Origin: Thermohalobaculum sp039815685
GTDB lineage: Bacteria > Pseudomonadota > Alphaproteobacteria > Rhodobacterales > Rhodobacteraceae
Length of the DNA stretch: 64,000 bases
Assembly: GCA_039815685.1 (NCBI GenBank)
Contig: JBCBYV010000002.1
Location: 62,001 to 126,000, forward strand
Direction: 5' to 3'
Shown here: positions 43,190 to 51,596 of the stretch, one piece after another
Layout of the letters: every line of letters begins with the position of its first letter
Numbering within the stretch: the first letter of the stretch is position 1
The notes under the pieces: generated by a model
What the model saw: only the letters and a program-made list of their open reading frames with translations
Database searches by the model: none
What the model was told of the DNA's origin: nothing
Position numbers and translations under genes: made by a program

Positions 43190-43648
43190 GTGCGCGAATT
43201 CTCGGTTGTCGGAAAGATTGCGTCGCTGTTCATGGCACTGGGCTTCGTGGCCTTTGTCGCCGTGCTTTGGAGCATGTTCAGCGAGGTCGAGGAGTTCACG
43301 CAGGACGTGATGCGCCCCGCAACCAACACCCAGCACGCGACACTCAACATGGGTTATGAACCGCCCCCGCCCAAGGTCGTGGTCGAGACGGTGGCCAAGG
43401 TGGAGCGGCACGTGGCGCGGACCTTTTCGCCCTCCATCTCGCCGGTGGTCGTGGTGCTGCCCAACGCTCTGAACCTCCGCTCCGGCCCGTCGATCCATGC
43501 GCCAAAGGTCGGCCAGGCAAGCCGGGGGGCGCGGCTCGAGTTCCTGCGGCAGACGAGCGGACCGTGGCTGCGCGTTCGCGATGAGGCTGGAGAGATTGCC
43601 GGCTGGGTCTACGGAAAGTACGTCGCTGGCAGCCACACGATCCGCTAA
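43190..43648 (+). CDS. SH3-domain protein with N-terminal membrane anchor
   Basis: A 152-residue protein: one transmembrane helix (about 9-28, IASLFMALGFVAFVAVLWSM), a linker with Pro-rich YEPPPPKVVVE, and a C-terminal bacterial SH3 domain from about 88 (LPNALNLRSGPSIHAPKVGQ, then SGPWLRVRDEAGEIAGWVYGKYV). Such domains bind peptidoglycan or proteins in the periplasm. GTG start at 43190 with AGGGGGC upstream. The stop overlaps that of the convergent lipid-kinase gene by four bases. Confidence 0.82.
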   Translation: MREFSVVGKIASLFMALGFVAFVAVLWSMFSEVEEFTQDVMRPATNTQHATLNMGYEPPPPKVVVETVAKVERHVARTFSPSISPVVVVLPNALNLRSGPSIHAPKVGQASRGARLEFLRQTSGPWLRVRDEAGEIAGWVYGKYVAGSHTIR

Positions 43649-44592
43649 CCCGGCACCTTCCCACCATCCGCTGCCGGGGCGAAGACCGTGATGGCGCCGG
43701 GCGAGACCCTGAAACGCGCTGGCGTCTTGCCGACGATCTCCCCATCCGCATTGATCGAGCGCGGCTTGCGTGTCTGGATCAGGAAGCCCTGACCCTTCGC
43801 CGTGCGCACCTCGTGCCAAAGGCCCTGCCGCCCCGATTGAAAGGCGCCCGCCAGCAGCGCGAGGCGCAGCACGCCCTTCATCTCGAGACTGTAGAGATCG
43901 AGCGTCTCGTCGTCGATCTCCGCCTCGTGCTCCACCACCATGCCGCCGCCATAATGCCGGCCGTTACCGACAGCGATCTGGTAGCTGCGCACTTCACGCG
44001 CAGTCCCATGCTCATCCGCCGCTATCCAGGCGCGAAAGGGGCGGGCGCGGGTGACGACCCTGAGACCCGCGAGGACGTAGGAGAGCTTGCCCCAGCGTCG
44101 CTTGAGATGCGGCGTGAGCGCATCGGCCAGCTCGACCGACAGACCTATGGAGGCGACGTTGAAGAACGGATGGTCGTTCACGTAGCCGAGGTCGATCCGC
44201 CGCCGATGCCCGGCCAGCACGACGCGGGCCGCGTCGGCAGGATCGGTGGGAATGTGAAGCGTGCGGGCGAGGTCATTTGCCGTGCCGAGGGGCAGGATCG
44301 CGAGCGGCAGGCCCGTCTCGACGATCCCGGGCGCCGCTGCGTTCAGCGTGCCGTCGCCGCCCCCCACCATGATCGCATCCGCGTCATCGGCGCGGCGCAT
44401 GATGTCCGTGCCCATCTCGCCGGGTGAGGCGGCGGTCTCGACGAAGACATCGATCCCTGCCTTCTCGAAGACCTCGATCGCCGGCGCGATGCTGGCGTTG
44501 CCCGATCGCGCATAGCGGTTGACGAGAAGCATGACCCGGCGCGGGGTCGCCGTCGCGCCCAAGCGCTTCTCGCTTTCCAGAGAGTCGTCCAT
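43645..44592 (-). CDS. YegS/DgkB-like lipid kinase (DAGK catalytic domain)
   Basis: A 315-residue cytosolic lipid kinase. N-terminal RRVMLLVNRYARSG, VGGGDGTLNAAAPGIVETGLPLAILPLGTANDLARTL is the nucleotide-binding GGDGT and GTANDLA signature, and SYQIAVGNGRHYGGGMVVEHEAEIDDETLDL is the second domain. Members phosphorylate diacylglycerol, phosphatidylglycerol or sphingolipid-like substrates; the actual lipid is unknown. The ATG at 44592 follows AAGGGG. Length fits the family (about 300). Confidence 0.88.
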   Translation of the reverse strand: MDDSLESEKRLGATATPRRVMLLVNRYARSGNASIAPAIEVFEKAGIDVFVETAASPGEMGTDIMRRADDADAIMVGGGDGTLNAAAPGIVETGLPLAILPLGTANDLARTLHIPTDPADAARVVLAGHRRRIDLGYVNDHPFFNVASIGLSVELADALTPHLKRRWGKLSYVLAGLRVVTRARPFRAWIAADEHGTAREVRSYQIAVGNGRHYGGGMVVEHEAEIDDETLDLYSLEMKGVLRLALLAGAFQSGRQGLWHEVRTAKGQGFLIQTRKPRSINADGEIVGKTPARFRVSPGAITVFAPAADGGKVPG

Positions 44593-44798
44593 CGTGAAGC
44601 CCCTTCACGCGCCGTACATCAGATAGAGCAAACGGATGACGGCGCCCTTCCGTCGTCTCTGATCTCACGGGGCGGAAGATCGTCGGTGTCTCGAGCTGAG
44701 CTTGCCGTAGCGTCAAAGTCGGGCGAAACACATTTCACGATGCGGTGCAGTGTCGCTCTGGCGTGGACATTTTTCTCACAAGGTTAGAGATTGGGCCC

Positions 44799-45704
44799 AT
44801 GACGAATGGTGCGCCATCGACAAGACAGGAAGTGTTCGCGAAGGTCCTAAAGGGCCTCCTGCGGCCACTCGTGAAGGCGCTCATTGCCCATGGCGTCACC
44901 GTGCCCGCCGTCTATCGCATCCTGAAGGAAGTTTATGTGGAGGTCGCGGAGACCGAATTCTCGCTGGACGAGAAGCGCATCACCGACAGCCGCATTCACC
45001 TCCTGACCGGCGTGCACCGCAAGGACATCCGCACGATCCGTGAGGCCGGCTATGACGATCAGTCTTCGGCCCGCCTCCGCATGGCGGCGATCACGAACCT
45101 CGTTGGCCGCTGGCTCGCCGACCCCGAGACCACCGACGATCGCGGTCAGCCCCTGCCGCTCCCCCGTCAGTCGGACAGCGGGCCCAGCTTCGAGGCGCTG
45201 GCGCTCACGGCCAGCCGCGATACGCGCCCGCGGACACTCCTTGATGCCCTCGTCGAGCAGAAACTGGCGCGGGTGGAGGATGACGGCACGGTCCACCTCG
45301 TGGCGGAGGCGCTGGTCGGGCCGGCCGAGCTTGGCCAGAAGGTTCATTTCTTCGGCCAGAATGTCGGCGACCACATCGCGGCGGCGACCGACAACCTGCT
45401 GGCGGAGGGTGAGCGCCCGCCCTTTATGGAGCGGGCGGTATTCTACAACCACTTGACCGCGTCGTCCGTGGACGCCATCGAGACGTCCGCGCGCGCGCTG
45501 GGTGCGGAGGCGTTGAGCACGCTCAACCGGCTGGCGTTCGCACAGCAGCAGCTCGATGCTGACGACGACACCGCGACCGAGCGTTTCCGCTTTGGCGTCT
45601 TCTTCTACCGCGAAGACGAGGGCGAACGTGCAGAGCCGCCGGAGCGACGGCCCGATGCCGGCGACGAAACGACCCCGGAGGGCGAGGACGATGAGCGCAG
45701 TTGA
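44799..45704 (+). CDS. DUF6502-family protein
   Basis: A 301-residue soluble protein. The N terminus (about 10-90) has a helical DNA-binding look, with LKGLLRPLVKALIAHGVTVPAVYRILKEVYVEVAE and LTGVHRKDIRTIREAG. The C-terminal part contains ALVGPAELGQKVHFFGQNVGDHIAAATDNL and a Tyr-rich FRFGVFFYRED, ending acidic. I recognise this as the DUF6502 type usually next to a DUF5666 gene. A regulatory role is plausible but unproven. ATG 44799 is preferred over the frame start 44745 though its ribosome-binding site is weak; the stop overlaps the next gene by 14 nt. Confidence 0.72.
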   Translation: MTNGAPSTRQEVFAKVLKGLLRPLVKALIAHGVTVPAVYRILKEVYVEVAETEFSLDEKRITDSRIHLLTGVHRKDIRTIREAGYDDQSSARLRMAAITNLVGRWLADPETTDDRGQPLPLPRQSDSGPSFEALALTASRDTRPRTLLDALVEQKLARVEDDGTVHLVAEALVGPAELGQKVHFFGQNVGDHIAAATDNLLAEGERPPFMERAVFYNHLTASSVDAIETSARALGAEALSTLNRLAFAQQQLDADDDTATERFRFGVFFYREDEGERAEPPERRPDAGDETTPEGEDDERS

Positions 45705-46665
45705 CCGTCGCGGCTTTCTCGCCCGCGCGCTCGGCCTCACCCTTGGTGCAACGCTCGCCGGCTGCGCCGTTGAGGACGATTTCGCGGCTCGCAAACCGCG
45801 AAAGCCGCGCGAGGGCGGCATTGGCGGGACCGGCATTATCGGCGTGCTGACCGAGTTCGGCTCCCTTATCGTAAATGGCCGTCGCATCCTGCTGGACGAC
45901 ACGACCGAGGTCAGCGATGCCTTCGGTGCAAGGCCCGCCTCCGCCCTGGCGCTAGGGCAGAGCCTGACGCTAGAGGCTGCGACGGTGGACGGCGCACTCG
46001 TCGCGCGGCGCGTGCACATCACCCATCCGCTCATCGGCCGTATCGAGACGGTGTCGGACGACGGCCGCAGCCTCCGGATCATGGGCGTCACCGTCCGGCT
46101 CGAGCCAGGCGTGGCGCTGGCCGATGCGCTCGGGCGGCGCGTGGCCGTATCGGGGCTCTGGGATGGTCAGGCGGTCGTTGCGTCCCGCCTCGACCCCGTC
46201 GCCGATGGCACCGCCGATGTGGTCTCGGGCACATTCTTGGTGGGTCCCGATGGGCCTCTTGTGCAGGCGGTCCCAGTGGCTGAGAATGTTGGGGCTCTAC
46301 CGGATGCTGGCGTCTTCGTGACCGCGATCGGACGATACGAAAGCGGCCGCTTCGAGGCTGCGAGCCTTGCCGTCGGCCGGTTCTTCGGCGCTGCTGGGCC
46401 GCTCGAAGAGCTCTCGGTCGAAGGGTATCTCGAGCCAATCGACACGGATCCCGGCTTTTCCCTCTCGGGCCTCGGACACAGTTTCGATCCGGCGGCGCGC
46501 CTTGCAGCCCTGGCCGATGGCCGTGCTCTCTTCGAGGGACCCTACAGCGGTGACTTCGCGGTTGGCCGGGCGCTCCCGCTGCCGGAGGGTGCCGCTGCCC
46601 GCCGTGCGGCGCTGCCGGTGGGCCTCGATCTCGCTACCGCACCGGGCACTCTCTCCACACGCTGA
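45691..46665 (+). CDS. DUF5666 lipoprotein with Tat-type signal
   Basis: A 324-residue exported protein. The signal MSAVDRRGFLARALGLTLGATLAGC combines a twin-arginine motif (RRGFL) with a lipobox (LAGC near residue 25). After EGGIGGTGIIGVLTEFGSLIVNGRRIL, several OB-fold-like DUF5666 repeats follow (for example GRIETVSDDGRSLRIMGVTVRLEPG and GTFLVGPDGPLVQAVPV). Function unknown. The ATG at 45691 follows GAGG and overlaps the end of the DUF6502 gene by 14 nt, so the two are one operon: probably a cytoplasmic factor and an envelope protein. Confidence 0.8.
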   Translation: MSAVDRRGFLARALGLTLGATLAGCAVEDDFAARKPRKPREGGIGGTGIIGVLTEFGSLIVNGRRILLDDTTEVSDAFGARPASALALGQSLTLEAATVDGALVARRVHITHPLIGRIETVSDDGRSLRIMGVTVRLEPGVALADALGRRVAVSGLWDGQAVVASRLDPVADGTADVVSGTFLVGPDGPLVQAVPVAENVGALPDAGVFVTAIGRYESGRFEAASLAVGRFFGAAGPLEELSVEGYLEPIDTDPGFSLSGLGHSFDPAARLAALADGRALFEGPYSGDFAVGRALPLPEGAAARRAALPVGLDLATAPGTLSTR

Positions 46666-46806
46666 ACGCTACGGCTCGTCGTCGCCTAGGTGAAGTATAC
46701 AGAAAATCTGTGGACAAAATTCCCACGAATTCTAGCTCTCGAAGTATCGGAAATTTTCCCACAAACCGGCGCCACCCCTCAGCCGGGCCGACAGGAAGGA
46801 GCACTC

Positions 46807-48444
46807 ATGGAACCCGAAGCGCAAACCATCGCGGATATTGCGGTCGCGACGCCCGATCTTTCGATCCTCGTCACTGCACTGGACGCTGCAGGCCTAGTTG
46901 GAACGGTCGCCGATCCGGATGCGGACTTCACCGTCTTCGCGCCTACGAACGCGGCCTTCGCAGCACTCGCCGAAGACCTCGGCTTCACCGGCGACGCGGC
47001 GGATTCGGACGCGGTCTTTGCGTTCATCGCGGGGGCGTTGACGGCGCTCTCCGAGGACGGCGATCCGATCCCGCTCCTGACCGAGATCCTGCTCTACCAC
47101 GTCGCCCCGGGCGCACAGGATCTGGATGCGCTGATCGCCGCGCCCTCCATCGCCACGGCTGCCGGCACGCCGCTGATCCCGACAGCAACGGACGTGATCG
47201 ACGCGGATCCGGAGGCTGCGAACCCGGCCTATGTTGAGGGGCTCACGGATGTGCAGGCTTCGAACGGCACGGTGCAGGTGATCGACGGTGTTCTCCTGCC
47301 CTTCGATCTCGAGAGCCCGACCCCCGAGAGCACGATTGCCGAGATCGTCGCGGCCTCGGGCACCGGCTTTGACGACAACGGCGGCGATTTTGACCTGCTG
47401 CTCGCCGCCGTACAGGCTGCAGGATTGGTCGAGGCGCTCGCCGATCCGGCGGCCGACTTCACAGTGTTTGCCCCGACCGACGCCGCCTTCATCGGTCTCG
47501 CGCAGGACCTGGGCTCGACGGCAACGACCGAGGCGGACGCCTTCTCCGACATCGTCGCGACGCTAACGGCGCTCGACCCCAACGGTGATCCCATCCCGCT
47601 CCTCACCGAGATCCTGCTCTACCACGTGATCGACGGAAACTTCACGCGGGTGGAGCTGGCCGACGGCCCCACGCTCACGTCGCTGGCCAGCGTGACCGGC
47701 GGTGCGGGCCCTGTGCCCGACGGTGACAGTCTTGAGGATCTGGCCCCCGGGCTCGCCGATCCGCTCTTCATCGATGCGGCCTCCGATATCGGCGCAGCGA
47801 ACGGTATCGTCCATGCCATCGACGCTGTGCTCCTCCCGATTGATGTGGGCGGTTCTGGTGCCGGGACGGACGAGACCTTCGAGGTCGACGGTGAGACGAG
47901 TTCGATCGACGGTGGCGATGGAACGGACACCGCGGTCTTCGGCGTGCCTCTCTCCGATGCGGATATTGCCTACACCGAAGGCGGCTTCGTGGTGACAATC
48001 GCAGAGCAGACCATCGACATCACAGGCGTCGAAGTCTTCGAGTTCGCCGACACGACATTGGAACTGGATACGAGCGAGACGGCGGCGGCGGTCTTCCGGC
48101 TCTACGGTGCTGGCTTGGGCCGCGAGGCGGATGCCGGCGGCGCCACCTTCTGGACCGGTGTCGCGGCGGGTCAGGGCCTTGGCGGGGTCGCGGATGCCTT
48201 TATCGGATCGGATGAGTTCGCTGACCTCTTCGGCGCGACACCCACACACTCCGAATATGTCCAGGCGCTCTATGGAAACGTCCTCGGTCGTGGACCCGAC
48301 GACGAAGGCCTTGCGTTCTGGACTGCCGTGCTCGCGCAGGACGACCGGGATGCCAGCGATCTGCTCCTCGCCTTCGCCGAGAGCGAGGAATTCCAGGCGG
48401 CGACGGACGCGCAGATCGACGAAGGTGTGCTTGTGTTCGCCTGA
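46807..48444 (+). CDS. Double fasciclin-domain plus DUF4214 secreted adhesin-like protein
   Basis: A 545-residue acidic protein starting at ATG 46807 behind AAGGAG. Fasciclin domain 1 covers about 5-170 (TIADIAVATPDLSILVTALDAAG, DFTVFAPTNAAFAAL, EILLYHVAPG), domain 2 about 180-350 (DFTVFAPTDAAFIGL, EILLYHVIDG). A Gly/Asp-rich linker with GGDGTDTAVFG follows, then about 425-530 a DUF4214 module (AAVFRLYGAGLGREADAGGATFW and YVQALYGNVLGRGPDDEGLAFW). There is no N-terminal signal peptide; the acidic, Gly/Asp-rich C-terminal half resembles type I secretion substrates. Role in surface adhesion is a family-based inference. Confidence 0.86.
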   Translation: MEPEAQTIADIAVATPDLSILVTALDAAGLVGTVADPDADFTVFAPTNAAFAALAEDLGFTGDAADSDAVFAFIAGALTALSEDGDPIPLLTEILLYHVAPGAQDLDALIAAPSIATAAGTPLIPTATDVIDADPEAANPAYVEGLTDVQASNGTVQVIDGVLLPFDLESPTPESTIAEIVAASGTGFDDNGGDFDLLLAAVQAAGLVEALADPAADFTVFAPTDAAFIGLAQDLGSTATTEADAFSDIVATLTALDPNGDPIPLLTEILLYHVIDGNFTRVELADGPTLTSLASVTGGAGPVPDGDSLEDLAPGLADPLFIDAASDIGAANGIVHAIDAVLLPIDVGGSGAGTDETFEVDGETSSIDGGDGTDTAVFGVPLSDADIAYTEGGFVVTIAEQTIDITGVEVFEFADTTLELDTSETAAAVFRLYGAGLGREADAGGATFWTGVAAGQGLGGVADAFIGSDEFADLFGATPTHSEYVQALYGNVLGRGPDDEGLAFWTAVLAQDDRDASDLLLAFAESEEFQAATDAQIDEGVLVFA

Positions 48445-48453
48445 CGCCGGAAC

Positions 48454-48485
48454 GACGGGCCGAGAGCGACATGCACCGGCCCGTC
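48454..48485 (+). terminator. Hairpin after the fasciclin gene
   Basis: GACGGGCC (48454-48461) pairs perfectly with GGCCCGTC (48478-48485); loop of 16 nt. It is 9 nt past the fasciclin stop. No U-run, so termination is likely but not certain. Confidence 0.4.
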
Positions 48486-48968
48486 ACTGGCAGCCCCACG
48501 ATCTCGCCAAAGCGACGTCGACATGCCGCGCGCGCAACTGCGAGCCTCATCCCACAAGCGCATCCTGCGATGACGTTGCAGACGCTCTACAAGGTCTTTG
48601 CAGCCAACTGACGTTAAGGTCTCGCGTCTTCAACTAGATCGATAGGGTCCCAATTCGGCGCAATCTTGACGTGCGCCTCGATGCCACGAGCCTTCAACTT
48701 GGTCAGCCGAGGCAATAAGCCTCGACCCGTGAATACATTATGCCAACAGTCGTCGGTCTGGGCGATAGTATTGAGGCAGCGTTTCCCTTTCATTGCCTTA
48801 ATCTGGGCCGAGTCTTCGCCATGAATGGCGTGGGGGCAACCTGGACTTCGTATTCCGTTTGAAAAACGCTTCCGAAATACGAAACCTAGGGACTTCCCTG
48901 ATTGGTGTGGAGGAGCGACATCGTTGTAGGTTTTTATTTGAGATCGAATTGGGGTCAAAGGGATCCGA
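48486..48968. other. A+T-richer intergenic segment without a convincing gene
   Basis: Nearly 0.5 kb with no supported gene. G+C falls toward the right: 55% in 48781-48840 and 43% in 48901-48960 by hand count, well below the surroundings. A minus-strand frame is open at 48614-48982 (122 codons, ending IAPNWDPIDLVEDARP), but it lacks a ribosome-binding site, resembles nothing I know and overlaps the start of the regulator gene; I give it about 0.2 probability. The stretch next to the regulator (TTGTAGGTTTTTATTTGAG, 48922 onward) probably holds its promoter. Confidence 0.4.
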
Positions 48969-49658
48969 ATGACTGCACTCACTCATGAACTGCTCGTATA
49001 TTGCGATGAAAAAGTTTCTCTACAGCAGCTTCAAGAGACAGTAGAAGCGCTTGGACTTGGACTGCGTCGCCAGACATTCGAGGCGATCCCAACGCACCGT
49101 ACTTTGACTCGCGCCAATCTCATTGGTCTTTGCTTCGACGATGGGGCGAGTGGCGTGGCGTATCTGCGTCAACTTCGGCAGAGCATCATGAATGGCAAGT
49201 TTCTGGCGTTCATTCCGAAGGGTCGCGACGACTTCGCCGAGGCTGCCATAGCGAATGGAGCCATCGATTTCATCGAGATTCCCTACGAGCCCGACAGCCT
49301 GCGCGTGCGGATGAAGGCGGCGGTGCGTCGCGACGCCAAGCTCTGCCCCTATGAGATCGAGGTCTGCCCCTATGATGGGGAAAGCGCGCCGCCTCTCTAC
49401 AAGCTCACCCCGCGCGAGCTTGAGGTGGCGGAGCTCATGGCCGCCGGGCATCCGTCGAAGCGCATCGGCATCATTCTCGGGATCAGCGTGAAGACGGTCG
49501 AGGTGCACCGCGCCCGCGTCTTCGAGAAGACGGCCACAAGTAATCTGCCGGAGCTTACGCGCCTCTTCGTATCCGCGAGGCCACAGGTGCGTCCAACGCC
49601 ACCCAAGACGCGGCTCGATGATACGGCACCGCTCGACGGTGTCGGCGCCGACCGGTGA
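48969..49658 (+). CDS. LuxR/FixJ-type transcription regulator with a degenerate receiver domain
   Basis: A 229-residue protein. The C-terminal helix-turn-helix (about 143-205) is clear: YKLTPRELEVAELMAAGHPSKRIGIILGISVKTVEVHRARVFEKT. The N-terminal part (about 1-120) folds like a receiver, with LRVRMKAAVRR at the end, but the acidic pocket and the phospho-accepting Asp are absent where ANLIGLCFDDGASGVAYLRQL aligns, and the conserved Lys is Ile in IEIPYEPDSL. It may respond to a small molecule or protein instead of phosphorylation. No sensor kinase is adjacent. AAAGGGAT precedes the ATG at 48969. Confidence 0.8.
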   Translation: MTALTHELLVYCDEKVSLQQLQETVEALGLGLRRQTFEAIPTHRTLTRANLIGLCFDDGASGVAYLRQLRQSIMNGKFLAFIPKGRDDFAEAAIANGAIDFIEIPYEPDSLRVRMKAAVRRDAKLCPYEIEVCPYDGESAPPLYKLTPRELEVAELMAAGHPSKRIGIILGISVKTVEVHRARVFEKTATSNLPELTRLFVSARPQVRPTPPKTRLDDTAPLDGVGADR

Positions 49659-49673
49659 ACGGCAGCTCGAACC

Positions 49674-50174
49674 TCAGCGCGCGATCAGATCCTGAAACTC
49701 GGCGAAGACCGCGCCGTAGGTGTCCCGCTTGAAGGGGACGATGCGCAGGATGAGCTCATCCGGCGACATCCAGCTCCAGCGGCTGAACTCCTGCTCATGC
49801 GCGGCGATGTCGATCTCAGCATCCTCGCCGAGAAAGCGCATTGCGAACCAGCGCTGGGTCTGCCCGCGGTAACGCCCTTTCCAAAGCTTGTGGACGAGAT
49901 GAGGGGGCAGATCGTAGTCGCGCCAATGCGCGCTTTCCCGCAGAACCTCGACGCGATGGGGCTTGATGCCGGTCTCCTCGCCCAGCTCGCGGATCGCGGC
50001 ATCCAGCGGGCTCTCGCCGGGGTCTATCCCACCTTGCGGCATTTGCCAGGCGTCCAGGCTCGAGTCGATCCGCTGCCCGGCGAAGATGTGACCATCGGCA
50101 TTGAGGACCATGAGCCCGACGCAGGGACGATAGGGCAGATCGGCAAGTTCCGCGGGGCTGGGGGAGCCGGCCAT
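49674..50174 (-). CDS. rppH: RNA pyrophosphohydrolase
   Basis: A 166-residue Nudix hydrolase that removes pyrophosphate from 5'-triphosphate RNA and starts mRNA decay. The Nudix box is GGIDPGESPLDAAIRELGEETGI (about 46-68) and WQMPQGG lies just before it; WKGRYRGQTQRWFAMRFLG is typical of RppH. GGAGG precedes the ATG at 50174. Length is normal. In relatives rppH sits next to ctpA as here. Confidence 0.92.
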   Translation of the reverse strand: MAGSPSPAELADLPYRPCVGLMVLNADGHIFAGQRIDSSLDAWQMPQGGIDPGESPLDAAIRELGEETGIKPHRVEVLRESAHWRDYDLPPHLVHKLWKGRYRGQTQRWFAMRFLGEDAEIDIAAHEQEFSRWSWMSPDELILRIVPFKRDTYGAVFAEFQDLIAR

Positions 50175-50263
50175 GGGGCCTCCGGATCGTAAGTGGCGGC
50201 TGCGTCAGCGACGCAACCGCCATGGTGCTCAAGGGGCGGGCAGGTGTGCCTGTCCGGGCGTTC

Positions 50264-51580
50264 TCAGCGCTCGGCGCTCTTGTCGTAGACCGCCAGCCCC
50301 GTCAGCAGGTCGAGTGCGTAGGCGAGCTGGAAGTCCTCCGCCCGAAGCTTCGCCGTTGCCTCATGCCGCGCCCGCTCCGCATCGAGCTGCTCGCGCTCGC
50401 TGTCGGAGAGCTGGTTCTCGAGGCTGCCGCGGAGATCGGCTTCGGAGCGCGTGCGCCGGTTGGCCTCCTCCTCCTCCGAATTCGCGACCCGGCGCTCCTC
50501 GACAAGGATGTCCGGCTCGATGCCGAGCGCCTGGATCGAGCGGCCGGACGGCGTGTAGTAGCGCGCCGTCGTCAGCTTGATCGCGCCATTCTCGCCGAGG
50601 CGCATGATTGTCTGCACCGACCCCTTGCCGAAGGACTTGGCGCCGACGACGATAGCACGGCGATGATCCTGCAACGCACCGGCGACGATCTCCGAGGCCG
50701 ACGCCGACCCCTCATTGATCAGCACCACCAGCGGCTTGCCCGATGCCAGATCGCCCGGTCGCGCATTGACCCGGTCCGCCTCGTCGAGGTCCCGTCCGCG
50801 CGTCGACACGATCTCGCCCGTCTCGAGGAAGGCGTCGGACACCTCGATCGCCTGGCTCAGCAGACCGCCCGGGTTGTTGCGCAGATCGATCACGAAGCCC
50901 GCCAGATCATCCCCGAGCTCTTCCTTCAGCTCCTCGATCCCCTCGGCGAGGTTCTTCGAGGTCTGCTCGTTGAAGGTCGTGATCCGGAGCACGCCGACAT
51001 TGCCTTCCGTCCGCGCACGCACGGCGCGGATGCGGATCGTGTCGCGCACGATCTCGATGTCGAAGGGCTCCTCGGCACCCTCGCGACTCACGGTGATGAT
51101 GATGGACGAGCCGACCGGCCCGCGCATCTGGTCCACTGCGTCCGAGAGGCTGAGGCCCAGCACGCTCTCGCCATCGATATGCGTGATGAAGTCACCCGCT
51201 TCGACGCCTGCCTCCGCGGCCGGTGTATCGTCGATAGGGGCGACGACCTTGACGAAGCCGTTCTCCATCGTGACTTCGATGCCGAGCCCGCCGAACTCGC
51301 CCTTCGTCTGCTCACGCACATCCGCGAAATTCTCGGGCGGCAGGTAGGACGAGTGCGGGTCGAGCGAGGCGAGCATGCCATTCACGGCCGCCTCGATGAG
51401 CTGTTGCTCGTCCACATCCTCGACATAGGCCACGCGCACGCGTTCGAAGATATCTCCGAAGAGGTCGAGATATTCGTAGGTAGAACGCGCATCCTCCTGC
51501 GCCGAGGTCTGGCTCACGATCTGCGGCAGTGCCGCTCCGAGCGCGGCGCCTGCCAGGAGCGCCAGTAGGGTTTTCCGCAT
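50264..51580 (-). CDS. ctpA: C-terminal processing protease (S41 family)
   Basis: A 438-residue periplasmic serine protease. Signal peptide MRKTLLALLAGAALGAALP, then a PDZ domain (about 80-170, with FGGLGIEVTMENGFVKVVAPIDDTPAAEAGVEAGD), and the catalytic core with NEGSASASEIVAGALQD (nucleophile Ser) and SFGKGSVQT (general-base Lys). A long acidic helical C-terminal tail follows. The start ATG 51580 has GGAAG nine bases upstream; an ATG at 51589 is too close to it. It overlaps nothing and begins 16 nt after the EnvC-like stop, so they are cotranscribed; CtpA/EnvC pairs act in envelope maintenance. Confidence 0.93.
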   Translation of the reverse strand: MRKTLLALLAGAALGAALPQIVSQTSAQEDARSTYEYLDLFGDIFERVRVAYVEDVDEQQLIEAAVNGMLASLDPHSSYLPPENFADVREQTKGEFGGLGIEVTMENGFVKVVAPIDDTPAAEAGVEAGDFITHIDGESVLGLSLSDAVDQMRGPVGSSIIITVSREGAEEPFDIEIVRDTIRIRAVRARTEGNVGVLRITTFNEQTSKNLAEGIEELKEELGDDLAGFVIDLRNNPGGLLSQAIEVSDAFLETGEIVSTRGRDLDEADRVNARPGDLASGKPLVVLINEGSASASEIVAGALQDHRRAIVVGAKSFGKGSVQTIMRLGENGAIKLTTARYYTPSGRSIQALGIEPDILVEERRVANSEEEEANRRTRSEADLRGSLENQLSDSEREQLDAERARHEATAKLRAEDFQLAYALDLLTGLAVYDKSAER

Positions 51581-51596
51581 CGAGGTCATCTTCCGA

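Noticed and set aside
46679..46790. Repeated TTCCCAC-type elements upstream of the fasciclin gene
   Set aside because: The leader is A+T-rich and has GTGG/CCAC arms and a GGAAA-T-TTTCC palindrome, but spacing is irregular and no known operator fits.
48614..48982. 122-aa minus-strand frame in the A+T-richer gap
   Set aside because: No ribosome-binding site, no recognisable domain, and it overlaps the promoter and start of the LuxR-type gene. Kept only as a remark in the entry for that gap.
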